Of a DNA stretch of 64,000 bases, positions 39,356 through 47,449 are shown piece after piece. The notes below the pieces were generated by a model. The model was given only the letters and a program-made list of their open reading frames with translations, was not told where the DNA came from and did not search any database. Location: assembly GCF_003116015.1 (NCBI RefSeq), contig NZ_LGQZ01000141.1, positions 1 through 64,000 of the forward strand. The letters are read 5' to 3'. How positions within the stretch are numbered: the first letter of the stretch is position 1; each line of letters opens with the position of its first letter. The stretch is from Azospirillum sp. TSO22-1 (GTDB lineage Bacteria; Pseudomonadota; Alphaproteobacteria; Azospirillales; Azospirillaceae). The position numbers and the translations under genes are program-made.

Positions 39356-40100
39356 CGCGCACGTCCCGCCAGCGGAGAAGCCGGGCTTCGGTCGGCTGCA
39401 GGACGGCGTACTCGAGGACCTGGACCACGGCCACGAAGGCAATCGTGTAAGCGAGAATGCCGGCGACATCGAACATCTGGAACAGGAGGTTGATCTGGAA
39501 CCCGACCCCGTCGCTGCGTCCCAGCATCTCGACCACCAGCACGATCTTCCAGATCAGCGCAAGGCCGGAGCGGGCCGCCGCGGCGAAGTACGGCGTGAGT
39601 TGCGGCAGCAGCACGTGGCGCAGCCGATCGAGCGGGCTGAAGCGGTAGACCTGCGCCATCTCGAAATAGCGGGCGTCGGCGGCGCGGGCGCCCTCGCGCA
39701 CCAGCACCACCACGTTGGGGATCTTGTTGACGGCCACGGCGCCGATGGCCGCCGATTCGGTCAGGCCGAACCAGACATAGGCCAGCACGATGACCACCAG
39801 CGCCGGGACGTTGAGGAACAACACCAGCCACGGTCCGAACAGCCGGTCCACCGTCCGCGACCGGCCGAGCAGCAGCCCAACCGCTCCGCCGACCGCCATC
39901 GCCACCACGAAGGCCGCGGCGACGCGCAGCAGCGTGATGCCCAGGTGGTGGACCAGCGCACCCGAAGCCGCCTCGCGCAGCAGTACCGCGAACACCGCGT
40001 CGGGGCCGGGCAGGACGCGGCTGGCCGCCTGCACCGCCGCCGCCTGCCACAGCACCAGCAGCAGCGCGAAGGACAGCAGCGGGAGGGCGGCGCGGCGCAT
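39345..40100 (-). CDS. ABC transporter permease, NitT/TauT type
   Basis: A 251-residue inner-membrane protein with six helices and the binding-protein-dependent EAA loop (EGARAADARYFEMAQVYRFSPLDRLRHVLLPQLTPY). Other blocks, LFGPWLVLFLNVPALVVIVLAYVWFGLTE and IAFVAVVQVLEYAVLQP, fit the SsuC/TauC family. It starts 3 bp after the binding-protein stop and overlaps the ATPase start, one operon on the minus strand. Confidence 0.9.
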   Translation of the reverse strand: MRRAALPLLSFALLLVLWQAAAVQAASRVLPGPDAVFAVLLREAASGALVHHLGITLLRVAAAFVVAMAVGGAVGLLLGRSRTVDRLFGPWLVLFLNVPALVVIVLAYVWFGLTESAAIGAVAVNKIPNVVVLVREGARAADARYFEMAQVYRFSPLDRLRHVLLPQLTPYFAAAARSGLALIWKIVLVVEMLGRSDGVGFQINLLFQMFDVAGILAYTIAFVAVVQVLEYAVLQPTEARLLRWRDVRAEA

Positions 40101-40103
40101 GAT

Positions 40104-41087
40104 TCAATACCGCACGGATGGCCAGAAGGTGCCCTCGGGCAGGGTGGGCGCGTCGCCCACCAGTTCCCGCCCGCCCAGCTTGGCGAGCAGGGCGTAGAGC
40201 GCCGCCCCCTCGGCGCGCTCGGCGTCGCCCCAGTGGGCGGGAATGCCGGCGCGGTAACGGTCGCGCAGGCGTGTCCAGGTGGCGCCGTCCTCCGCCTGCA
40301 TGATCGGCCGCAGCCGTTCCCACGCGGCGTCGGAGGTGGCGAGGATCCGCTTGGCCTTCTCCGACGCGGTGGCGAAGCCGGCGAGCAGTGTCGGGTTGGC
40401 CTTCGCCCACTCCTCGCGGAAGGTGAAGCCGACGGCGGGCACGGCGACCTTGGCGCCCAGCCCCCGCATCAGTTCGTCCACGCCGATCACCGCGCGCATG
40501 CCCTGCGCCTCCAGCCGCGCGGCGTAGGGCCAGAAGTTGAGCACGGCGTCCAGTTCGCCGGACGCGACCTTCTGGTTCAGCAGCGGCGGCGCGGCGAAGG
40601 CCGGCCGGGACTCCGCCTCCAGGTCGAGCCCATGCCGCTCGCGGGCGTAGGCCTTGAGCAGCAGCCAGCTCTTGTCCAGCGGCGTGCCCGCGACGCCGAG
40701 GCGCCGGCCGCGCAGGTCGGCCACATCCTTGATCGGGGAGGAGGCCGGCACCATCAGTGTGCCGACGGCGCTGGAGTGCGGCAGGAACGACAGCGCCTCC
40801 CCGGCCGCGCGCTGGCGCGCCACCCACAGATAGTCGGTGACGATCATGTCCACCGCCTTGGCCTGCAAGGCGACCTGGGTGGCCTGGTTGCTGGCCAGCT
40901 CGACCAGCTTGAGCGCGAAGCCGCCTTCCTCGTCCAGGCGGTTGGCGCGGATGGTGTCCAGCTCCCAGGTGGCGGTGCCGAACTTCAGCACGCCGATGGT
41001 CAGCAGCGGGCGCTCGGCCGCGGCGGGGGAGGCCAGGACCGCGAGCAGCAGCACGGCCGGGACCGTCAGGCGCTTCCAGAAGTTCAT
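40104..41087 (-). CDS. ABC transporter substrate-binding protein, NitT/TauT (NMT1-like) type
   Basis: A 327-residue periplasmic protein with signal peptide (VPAVLLLAVLASPAAA). The binding-protein pattern includes LTIGVLKFGTATWELDTIRAN, MIVTDYLWVARQR, SSPIKDVADLRGRRLGVAGTPLDKSW and SGELDAVLNFWPYAARLEA. Ligand unknown; the genomic setting suggests something related to alcohol oxidation or PQQ. The ATG at 41087 is preferred to the GTG directly before it. Confidence 0.88.
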   Translation of the reverse strand: MNFWKRLTVPAVLLLAVLASPAAAERPLLTIGVLKFGTATWELDTIRANRLDEEGGFALKLVELASNQATQVALQAKAVDMIVTDYLWVARQRAAGEALSFLPHSSAVGTLMVPASSPIKDVADLRGRRLGVAGTPLDKSWLLLKAYARERHGLDLEAESRPAFAAPPLLNQKVASGELDAVLNFWPYAARLEAQGMRAVIGVDELMRGLGAKVAVPAVGFTFREEWAKANPTLLAGFATASEKAKRILATSDAAWERLRPIMQAEDGATWTRLRDRYRAGIPAHWGDAERAEGAALYALLAKLGGRELVGDAPTLPEGTFWPSVRY

Positions 41088-41220
41088 CACGGGCGTTCTC
41101 CCCAGAAGACATCAGGGTATCAGGGCGCGGGCCGGCCGGACATTCGACCTTCAGGCAACTTGACGTTGGGGGACCGGCGCCGGTCTCGTCGGCGTGAACG
41201 TGATTGGAACGGAGGGCGGG

Positions 41221-41769
41221 GTGCGCGGATCCTTCTGGACGGCGATGGCCGTCGTGATGGCGCTGGCTCTGCCGGCCCGGGCGGGCGGGCCGGTGGCCGA
41301 GCCGGCGGGCTACCGCCTCGACGGCTACCGCGCGCCGACGCCGGCGACGCTGGCCGGGGCGATGGCCGTCGACACGGCGGCGGCGCGGCGGCTGGTGGAG
41401 GAGGGGGCGGCGCTGCCGGTCAACGTGCTCAAGCTGGAACGCCGGCCGGGCGGGCCGTGGCTGCTGGCCAAGCCGACGCCGCAAATCCCCGGCGGGGTCT
41501 GGCTACCCAACGTCGGGCTCGGCGAGCCCGGGCCGGAGGTCGAGGCCTACATGGTTCAGGCCCTGGAGCGCCTGACCGGCGGCGAGCGCGGGCGGGGGCT
41601 GCTGTTCTACTGCCTGGCCGACTGCTGGATGTCGTGGAACGCCGCCAAGCGGGCGCTCTCCCTCGGCTACCGCCGCGTCTACTGGTACCGCGACGGCCTC
41701 GACGGCTGGGCGGAGGCGGGCCTGCCGACCCAGGACGGCGGCCCGCTGCCCCTGCTCGACGTGCCGTGA
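41221..41769 (+). CDS. PQQ-dependent catabolism-associated CXXCW motif protein
   Basis: A 182-residue secreted rhodanese-like protein: signal peptide (FWTAMAVVMALALPARA), the family blocks GYRLDGYRAPTPATLAGA and IPGGVWLPNVGLGEP, and the name-giving motif in LLFYCLADCWMSWNAAKRAL, followed by the rhodanese-like GYRRVYWYRDGLDGWAEAGLP. The two cysteines could form a redox or sulfur-carrying site. GTG at 41221 is chosen because GGAGGG sits at 41212-41217; a GTG at 41194 is in frame but lacks this. It completes the quinoprotein relay gene set. Confidence 0.9.
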   Translation: MRGSFWTAMAVVMALALPARAGGPVAEPAGYRLDGYRAPTPATLAGAMAVDTAAARRLVEEGAALPVNVLKLERRPGGPWLLAKPTPQIPGGVWLPNVGLGEPGPEVEAYMVQALERLTGGERGRGLLFYCLADCWMSWNAAKRALSLGYRRVYWYRDGLDGWAEAGLPTQDGGPLPLLDVP

Positions 41770-41948
41770 CCAACACGTCAGTGTTTGCGGATGTACTGGT
41801 TCGATGCGAACAGGCATAGGGAGAGCAAAACCGTACGCTGCATTGTAATTCTCCCCTGAAGCAACATTGCGCCGATTTGCGTATTCTGCGGTGGTGTCGC
41901 GCGCTGTGCTTGCGTTACGCTGGCCCGCAAGCAATGGGGGAGGCCGGC

Positions 41949-43130
41949 ATGGCGGACGAGGATACGGTGATCATCACCGACAGTGACGACACCGTCACCG
42001 AGACGACGCGGCAGGGGTGGCTCGGCCGCCTCGGCGGTTCGGTCGCCGGGGCGTTCATCGGGTTCCTCATGCTGGTCGGCAGCATCGTGCTGCTGTCCTG
42101 GAACGAGGGCCGCGCGGTGGACGCCATCACGGCCCTGAACGCCGGCGCCAAGGCGGTGCAGTCGGTGCCGGCCGACGCCGTGCAGCCGGCCAACGAGGGC
42201 AGGCTCGTCCACGTCTCCGGCCCGGCCACCGTGCCCGGGCGGCTGAACGACCCGGTGTTCAACGTCGGCCACCCCTCGGCCCTGCGGCTGGAGCGCACGG
42301 TCGAGATGTACCAGTGGCGCCAGAACGAGGAGAGCAAGAGCGAGAAGTCGGTCGGCGGCTCCGAGACCACGACGACCACCTACCGCTACGTCAAGGAATG
42401 GTCGGAGCGCCCCATCGACTCCAGCGCCTTCAAGCGCCCGGACGGCCACCGCAATCCCTCCATGCCCTACCGCAGCGCCGCCATTGAGGCGCGCGGCGCC
42501 AGGCTCGGCGCCTTCGCCCTCGACCCGTCGCTGGTCAAGCAGGTGAGCGCCTTCGAGCGGCTGGCGCCGGATTCGTCCGCCGTGCTGCCGCAGGGCTTCT
42601 CGTGGGTGGGCGAGCAGCTGTACCGCGGCGCCTCGCCCGACCAGCCGCAGGTCGGCGACGTGCGCGTCGGCTTCCGGGTGGTGCCGGTGCAGACGCTCAG
42701 CGTCGTCGGCGCGCAGATGAACGGCACGCTGACCGGTTTCCCCGGCGAGCGTGGCCAGACGATCAACCTGGTCGAGACCGGTGCCCGCAGCGCCGACACC
42801 ATGTTCCAGCACGCCAAGTCGGACGAGAACACGCTCACCTGGATCCTGCGCGCGGTGGGTTTCTTCGTGATGCTGTTCGGGGTGCTGTTCATGGCCAGCC
42901 CAATCCTGTGGCTGGCGAGCCTGCTGCCCTTCCTGGAATCGCTGGTGGGGGCGGCGGCCTTCGGCATGGCGGTGGTGGTGTCGGTCCCGCTGACGCTGAC
43001 CGTCGTCGCGGTGGCGTGGCTGGCCCACCGGCCGCTGGTCGGCGCGGGGCTGATCGTCGCCGGGATCGTCCTGGCGGTGCTGATCCGCCGCGTGCTGCCG
43101 TCGCGCAAGCGGGTGGCCGCTACGGCGTAG
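41949..43130 (+). CDS. TMEM43 family membrane protein
   Basis: A 393-residue protein with one N-terminal helix (AGAFIGFLMLVGSIVLLSWNEGRAV), a large extracytoplasmic region (GRLVHVSGPA, RTVEMYQWRQNEES, YRYVKEWSERPIDSSAFK) and three C-terminal helices from about residue 285. The SWNEGRAV and RTVEMYQWRQ blocks are those of the TMEM43/LUMA family, whose bacterial function is unknown. The start at 41949 follows GGGGAGG. The gene ends 11 bp inside the convergent LacI regulator gene. Confidence 0.87.
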   Translation: MADEDTVIITDSDDTVTETTRQGWLGRLGGSVAGAFIGFLMLVGSIVLLSWNEGRAVDAITALNAGAKAVQSVPADAVQPANEGRLVHVSGPATVPGRLNDPVFNVGHPSALRLERTVEMYQWRQNEESKSEKSVGGSETTTTTYRYVKEWSERPIDSSAFKRPDGHRNPSMPYRSAAIEARGARLGAFALDPSLVKQVSAFERLAPDSSAVLPQGFSWVGEQLYRGASPDQPQVGDVRVGFRVVPVQTLSVVGAQMNGTLTGFPGERGQTINLVETGARSADTMFQHAKSDENTLTWILRAVGFFVMLFGVLFMASPILWLASLLPFLESLVGAAAFGMAVVVSVPLTLTVVAVAWLAHRPLVGAGLIVAGIVLAVLIRRVLPSRKRVAATA

Positions 43131-44190
43131 GCTGGGGGAGATTCTCCCGGAAGATCACGTCGATGCGCGGGGCGTCGATGCCGTGCATGGCCTCGCGCCC
43201 GGCGCGCAGGTTGGCGAACACCGCGGCGGCGGCCAGCATGGCGCTCCGGGCGTCCTGGTTGAGCACGGCGTCCAGCGTGCCGTCGATCAGCATGGCGCGC
43301 GTCTCCGCCGTCAGGCCGTGGCCGACGAAGACCACGTCGCGCTCCCGCCGCGCCTCCCTCAGCGCGCGGGCGACGCCGCCGGCCCCGCCGCCGATGTTGT
43401 AGATGCCGGCGAGGTCGGGGTGGTGGGCGAGCAGGGTGCGCGTCTGCCGGTAGCTCTCCCCCTCGTCGTCGTGCGCCTCGCGCAGGCCGAGGACCAGCAC
43501 GTCCGGTGCCGCCTCGGCAAGGTAGGCGAGGAACCCCAGCTCGCGTTCCTCGTGCGCGCGGTAGCTGAGGCTGCCGGCGATCATCGCCACCTTGGCGGGA
43601 CGGCGGCCGGCGAAGCGGGCGATCAGGTGGCCGGCGGTGCGGCCGGCGGCGCGGTTGTCCAGCCCGATGCAGGCGGCGCGCCGGCAGTTCTGCACGTCGG
43701 AGATCAGCGTCACCGTCGGCACGTTGCGCTCCGCCAGCTCGTTCACCGCCTCGCGCACGGCGGGATGCTCCAGCGCCATGAAGGCGACGCCGTCGGCCTT
43801 GCGCCAGTGCTGCAGCAGGCTGCGCGCCAGCAGTTCGGGGTTGAAGCTCTTGATGAACTCGACCTGCGCCTTGATGCCGAGCGGCGCCAGCGCCGCCTCC
43901 GACGCGCGGACCAGCTGGCCGAGGCCGGTGAGGTACCGGTTGGTGCCGGCCGGCAGCAGGAACGCCACCCGCGTCGGCTTCGGCGCCATGGCGGCGCGCA
44001 GGTCGGCCTCGGGCAGATAGTCCAGTTCGGCGGCGGCCTTCAGCACCCGCTGCACGGTGGCCGCCCGCACGCCGGGTCGGTGGTTGAGCACCCGATCAAC
44101 CGTCGCGGTGGACACGCCGGACAGCCGCGCGATGTCCGCGATGCGCGGCAGGCCGCGGGCTTCACCGGCCGTTCCGACATCATCCTGCAT
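43120..44190 (-). CDS. LacI-family regulator of the TRAP/RuBisCO-like operon
   Basis: A 356-residue regulator: helix-turn-helix RIADIARLSGVSTATVDRVLNHRPGV with hinge LDYLPEADLRAAM, then a ligand domain of the sugar-binding type (TRVAFLLPAGTNRYLTGL, GVAFMALEHPAVREAVNELA, GIYNIGGGAGGVARALRE, VVFVGHGLTAETRAML, DAVLNQDARSAMLAAAAVF). It is divergent from the TRAP transporter with 122 bp between starts, so it very likely represses that operon in the absence of its ligand. The ATG at 44190 is preferred to the TTG before it. Confidence 0.9.
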   Translation of the reverse strand: MQDDVGTAGEARGLPRIADIARLSGVSTATVDRVLNHRPGVRAATVQRVLKAAAELDYLPEADLRAAMAPKPTRVAFLLPAGTNRYLTGLGQLVRASEAALAPLGIKAQVEFIKSFNPELLARSLLQHWRKADGVAFMALEHPAVREAVNELAERNVPTVTLISDVQNCRRAACIGLDNRAAGRTAGHLIARFAGRRPAKVAMIAGSLSYRAHEERELGFLAYLAEAAPDVLVLGLREAHDDEGESYRQTRTLLAHHPDLAGIYNIGGGAGGVARALREARRERDVVFVGHGLTAETRAMLIDGTLDAVLNQDARSAMLAAAAVFANLRAGREAMHGIDAPRIDVIFRENLPQPTP

Positions 44191-44199
44191 CAATGATCA

Positions 44200-44300
44200 T
44201 CCATCAAATCACATCAAAAATCACGTTTGACCGAGGAGGTTCGCCGACATACCGTCACGCCAACAATCACGCTATGGCATCAAACTACATCAACGATGCC
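44200..44300. promoter_or_regulatory. Divergent control region with CATCAAA repeats
   Basis: CATCAAA or a close variant occurs at 44202, 44212, 44278 and 44288. GGCATC (44276-44281) and GATGCC (44295-44300) form an inverted repeat just before the TRAP ribosome site, and TCAAA/TTTGA face each other near 44214-44230. These are likely operator parts for the LacI-type regulator. No exact classical LacI palindrome is present. Confidence 0.4.
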
Positions 44301-44312
44301 GGGGAGGAAAGC

Positions 44313-45332
44313 ATGAACCAGCTGTCGCGCCGCACCATGCTCAAGGCCTTCGCCGCCGCTCCGGCCGCGGGGGCGCTCATCGGGATGCCGGGCATCGCCC
44401 GCGCCGCCGAGTTCGAGCTGAAGTACGGCAACAACCTGCCGCTCACCCACCCGCTGAACGTCCGCGCGCAGGAGGCGGCCGAGCGCATCGCCCGCGAGAG
44501 CAACGGGCGCGTCTCCGTCCAGATCTTCCCGAACAATCAGCTGGGCGGCGACACCGACATGCTGAGCCAGGTGCGCAGCGGCGGCATCACCTTCTTCACG
44601 CCGTCGGCGCTGGTGATCGCCACGCTGGTGCCGGTGGCGGCGATCAACGCCGTGGGCTTCGCCTTCTCCGACTACGGGCAGGTGTGGGCGGCGATGGACG
44701 GCAAGCTGGGCGCGCACGTGCGCGGCGCCATCGCCAAGGTCGGCCTCCACGCCTTCGAGAAGATGTGGGACAACGGCTTCCGCCAGATGACCAGCAGCGG
44801 CAAGCCCATCGAATCCGCCGCGGACATGAACGGCCTGAAGATCCGCGTGCCGGTCAGCCCGCTGTCCATCGCCATGTTCAAGGCGCTCTCCGCCGCCCCG
44901 GCCAGCCTGCAGTTCAGCGAGGTGTACTCGTCGCTGCAGACGCGCATCGTCGATGCGCAGGAGAATCCGCTGCCGATCATCCAGGTCGCCAAGCTGTACG
45001 AGGTGCAGAAGTACTGCGCGCTGTCCAACCACATCTGGGACGGCTTCTGGTTCATCGCCAACGGCCGCGCCTGGAACGGCCTGCCGCCGGACCTCCAGAA
45101 GATTGTGGCGGGCGCCATCAACGACGCCGGCATGGCGCAGCGCGAGGACATCAAGGCGCTGAACCAGTCGGTGCAGAAGGACCTGGAGAGCAAGGGCTTG
45201 GCCTTCAACAAGCCCAACCCCGACAGCTTCCGCGCCAAGCTGCGCGACTCCGGCTTCTATTCGGAGTGGAAGGGCCGCTTCGGCGACGAGGCCTGGGGCC
45301 TGCTGGAGGGCGCGGTCGGCAAGCTGGCGTAA
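44313..45332 (+). CDS. TRAP transporter substrate-binding protein (DctP family)
   Basis: A 339-residue periplasmic protein with a twin-arginine signal (LSRRTMLKAFAAAPAAGALIG). DctP blocks: FELKYGNNLPLTHPLNVRAQEAAERI, NGRVSVQIFPNNQLGGDTDMLSQVRSG, MNGLKIRVPVSPLSIAMFKAL, VYSSLQTRIVDAQENPLPIIQ. The conserved arginine of the carboxylate clamp lies in GLKIRVPVS, so the ligand is probably a sugar acid or other carboxylate. The ATG at 44313 follows GGGGAGGAAA. It heads the operon with the fused permease and the RuBisCO-like and kinase genes. Confidence 0.92.
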   Translation: MNQLSRRTMLKAFAAAPAAGALIGMPGIARAAEFELKYGNNLPLTHPLNVRAQEAAERIARESNGRVSVQIFPNNQLGGDTDMLSQVRSGGITFFTPSALVIATLVPVAAINAVGFAFSDYGQVWAAMDGKLGAHVRGAIAKVGLHAFEKMWDNGFRQMTSSGKPIESAADMNGLKIRVPVSPLSIAMFKALSAAPASLQFSEVYSSLQTRIVDAQENPLPIIQVAKLYEVQKYCALSNHIWDGFWFIANGRAWNGLPPDLQKIVAGAINDAGMAQREDIKALNQSVQKDLESKGLAFNKPNPDSFRAKLRDSGFYSEWKGRFGDEAWGLLEGAVGKLA

Positions 45333-45339
45333 TGAATTG

Positions 45340-45483
45340 CCCCCCCCCCCGCCTCCGGCGGGGGAGGGTTGGGTGGGGGCTGCAGCGCGCGCGAAGATCA
45401 CCGCCTGCCACCTCCACCGTAGCCCCCACCTTCCCACGCCTGCGGCGCGGGCCCCTTCCTCCCCCGCCGGAGGCGGGGGAGGG
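45340..45483. repeat. Family A inverted-repeat element, copy 4, with a C11 tract
   Basis: Hairpin blocks CCCGCCTCCGGCGGGGGAGGG at the left and CCTCCCCCGCCGGAGGCGGG at the right, with GGTGGGGGCTGCAGC and GTAGCCCCCACC inside. A run of 11 C opens it (45340-45350). It fills the gap between the TRAP binding-protein and permease genes. Confidence 0.75.
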
Positions 45484-45536
45484 TGTCGCAGAAGCGGATT
45501 AGCGCCATGCACCCCCATACCGAGGAGCACGCGACC

Positions 45537-47417
45537 ATGTCCGGCGAAGCGACCGTGTTCCAGACAACGGCCTCCTCCGGTTCGGCCACCCATCTCGCCG
45601 ACCGGCTGGACCGCGGCCTCGCCTTCACCGTCGAGGCGGTGGCGGCGCTGCTGGTGCTGGTGGAGATCGTCATCCTCTTTGCCGGGGTTGTCGCCCGCTA
45701 CGTCTTCCACGCGCCGCTGGTGTGGTCGGACGAACTGGCCTCCATCCTCTTCCTCTGGCTGTCCATGCTGGGCGCGGTGGTGGCGCTGCGGCGGGGTGAG
45801 CACATGCGGATGACCGGGCTGGTCAGCCGCGTCGGCCCGCAGGCCCGCGCCCTGCTGGAGACGCTGGCGATCACCGCGCCCGTCGCCTTCCTGGCGCTGA
45901 TCCTGCACCACGCCGCCGACTACGCCATGGAGGAGCAGTACATCGTCACCCCGGCGCTGGAGGTCTCCAACGCATGGCGCGCCGCGGCGCTGCCGACCGG
46001 CGTGGCGCTGATGCTGGTGGTGGCGCTGGTGCGGCTGATGCGGCTGCGCTCGCCCCGGCTGGTGCTGGCGGCGGTGGCGCTGACCGCCGGCGTGGTCGGC
46101 GCCTTCTGGCTGGCCGGGCCGGTGCTGAAGCCGCTGGGGCAGGCCAACCTGATCATATTCTTCGTCGGCGTGGTGGCGGCCAACGTCTTCGCCGGGGTGC
46201 CCATTGCCTTTTCCTTCGCGCTGGCCACCTTCGGCTATCTGGCGCTGACCACCACGACGCCCTTGCTGGTCATGGTCGGCCGGCTGGACGAGGGCATGTC
46301 GCACCTGATCCTGCTGGCCGTGCCGCTGTTCGTCTTCCTGGGCCTGCTGATCGAGATGACGGGCATGGCGCGCGCCATGATCCAGTTCCTCGCCAGCCTG
46401 CTGGGGCACGTGCGCGGCGGGCTGTCCTACGTGCTGATCGGGGCGATGTACCTAGTCTCCGGCATCTCCGGCTCGAAGATCGCCGACATGGCGGCCATCG
46501 CGCCGGTGCTGTTCCCCGAGATGAAGAAGCGCGGCGCCGCCCCCGGCGACCTCGTGGCACTGCTGTCCGCCACGGGTGCCCAGACCGAGACCATCCCGCC
46601 CTCCATCGTGCTGATCACCATCGGCTCGGTCACCGGCGTGTCGATCGCCGCGCTGTTCGCCGGTGGGCTGCTGCCGGCGGTGGTGCTGGGCGCGGCGCTG
46701 TGTGCCGTCGTTTGGTGGCGCTACCGGCACGAGGACCTCAGCCACGTCGCCCGCACGCCGAAGAAGGAGATCGCGCGCCTCGCCCTGGTGGCGCTGCCGG
46801 CCATTGCGCTCCCCTTCGTCATCCGCGCCGCGGTGGTCGAAGGTGTGGCGACCGCCACCGAGGTGTCGACCATCGGCATCGCCTACGCGACGCTGATGGG
46901 CCTGCTGGTCTACCGGCAATTCGACTGGGCGCGGCTGCGGCCCATGCTGATCGAGACCGCGTCGCTCACGGGCGCTATCATCTTCATCGTCGGCTGCGCC
47001 ACCGCCATGGCCTGGGGGCTGACGCAATCCGGCTTCTCGCGGGATCTGGCGCGCTGGATGGCCGGCATCCCCGGCGGGGGATACGGCTTCCTCGCCATCT
47101 CCATCGTCGCCTTCGTCATCCTCGGCAGCGTGCTGGAGGGCATCCCCGCCATCGTGCTGTTCGGGCCGCTGCTGTTCCCCATCGCGCGGGCCGCCGGCGT
47201 GCACGAGGTGCACTACGCCATGGTGGTGATCTTCGCCATGGGCATCGGCCTGTTCGCCCCGCCGTTCGGCGTCGGCTACTACGGCGCCTGCGCCATCAGC
47301 AAGGTCCACCCGGACGAGGGCCTCAAGCACATCTGGGGTTACGTCGCCGCCCTGCTCGTGGGCTTGGTCGTGGTCGCCGCCATCCCCTGGATTTCCACCG
47401 GCTTTCTGCCCTTCTGA
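45537..47417 (+). CDS. TRAP transporter permease, fused small and large subunits (DctQM)
   Basis: A 626-residue membrane protein. The DctQ part has four helices and the block VVARYVFHAPLVWSDELASILFLWLSMLGA, with an RRGEHMRM loop. After two linking helices the DctM part follows (VPIAFSFALATFGYLAL, GLLIEMTGMARAMIQFL, SGISGSKIADMAAIAPVLFPEM, TGAQTETIPPSIVLI, GLFAPPFGVGYYGACAI). Natural Q-M fusions are common. It imports the ligand of the upstream binding protein with an ion gradient. The ATG at 45537 follows GAGGAG; in-frame starts at 45507 and GTG 45483 are less well placed. Confidence 0.9.
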   Translation: MSGEATVFQTTASSGSATHLADRLDRGLAFTVEAVAALLVLVEIVILFAGVVARYVFHAPLVWSDELASILFLWLSMLGAVVALRRGEHMRMTGLVSRVGPQARALLETLAITAPVAFLALILHHAADYAMEEQYIVTPALEVSNAWRAAALPTGVALMLVVALVRLMRLRSPRLVLAAVALTAGVVGAFWLAGPVLKPLGQANLIIFFVGVVAANVFAGVPIAFSFALATFGYLALTTTTPLLVMVGRLDEGMSHLILLAVPLFVFLGLLIEMTGMARAMIQFLASLLGHVRGGLSYVLIGAMYLVSGISGSKIADMAAIAPVLFPEMKKRGAAPGDLVALLSATGAQTETIPPSIVLITIGSVTGVSIAALFAGGLLPAVVLGAALCAVVWWRYRHEDLSHVARTPKKEIARLALVALPAIALPFVIRAAVVEGVATATEVSTIGIAYATLMGLLVYRQFDWARLRPMLIETASLTGAIIFIVGCATAMAWGLTQSGFSRDLARWMAGIPGGGYGFLAISIVAFVILGSVLEGIPAIVLFGPLLFPIARAAGVHEVHYAMVVIFAMGIGLFAPPFGVGYYGACAISKVHPDEGLKHIWGYVAALLVGLVVVAAIPWISTGFLPF

Positions 47418-47449
47418 GGCCGCCGGTCCCTCTTTCAAGGAGTGTTCGC

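Noticed and set aside
45340-45350. Phase-variable C11 tract controlling the TRAP genes
   Set aside because: The tract is intergenic within a repeat, outside any reading frame, and not positioned between promoter boxes; slippage would have no evident coding effect.
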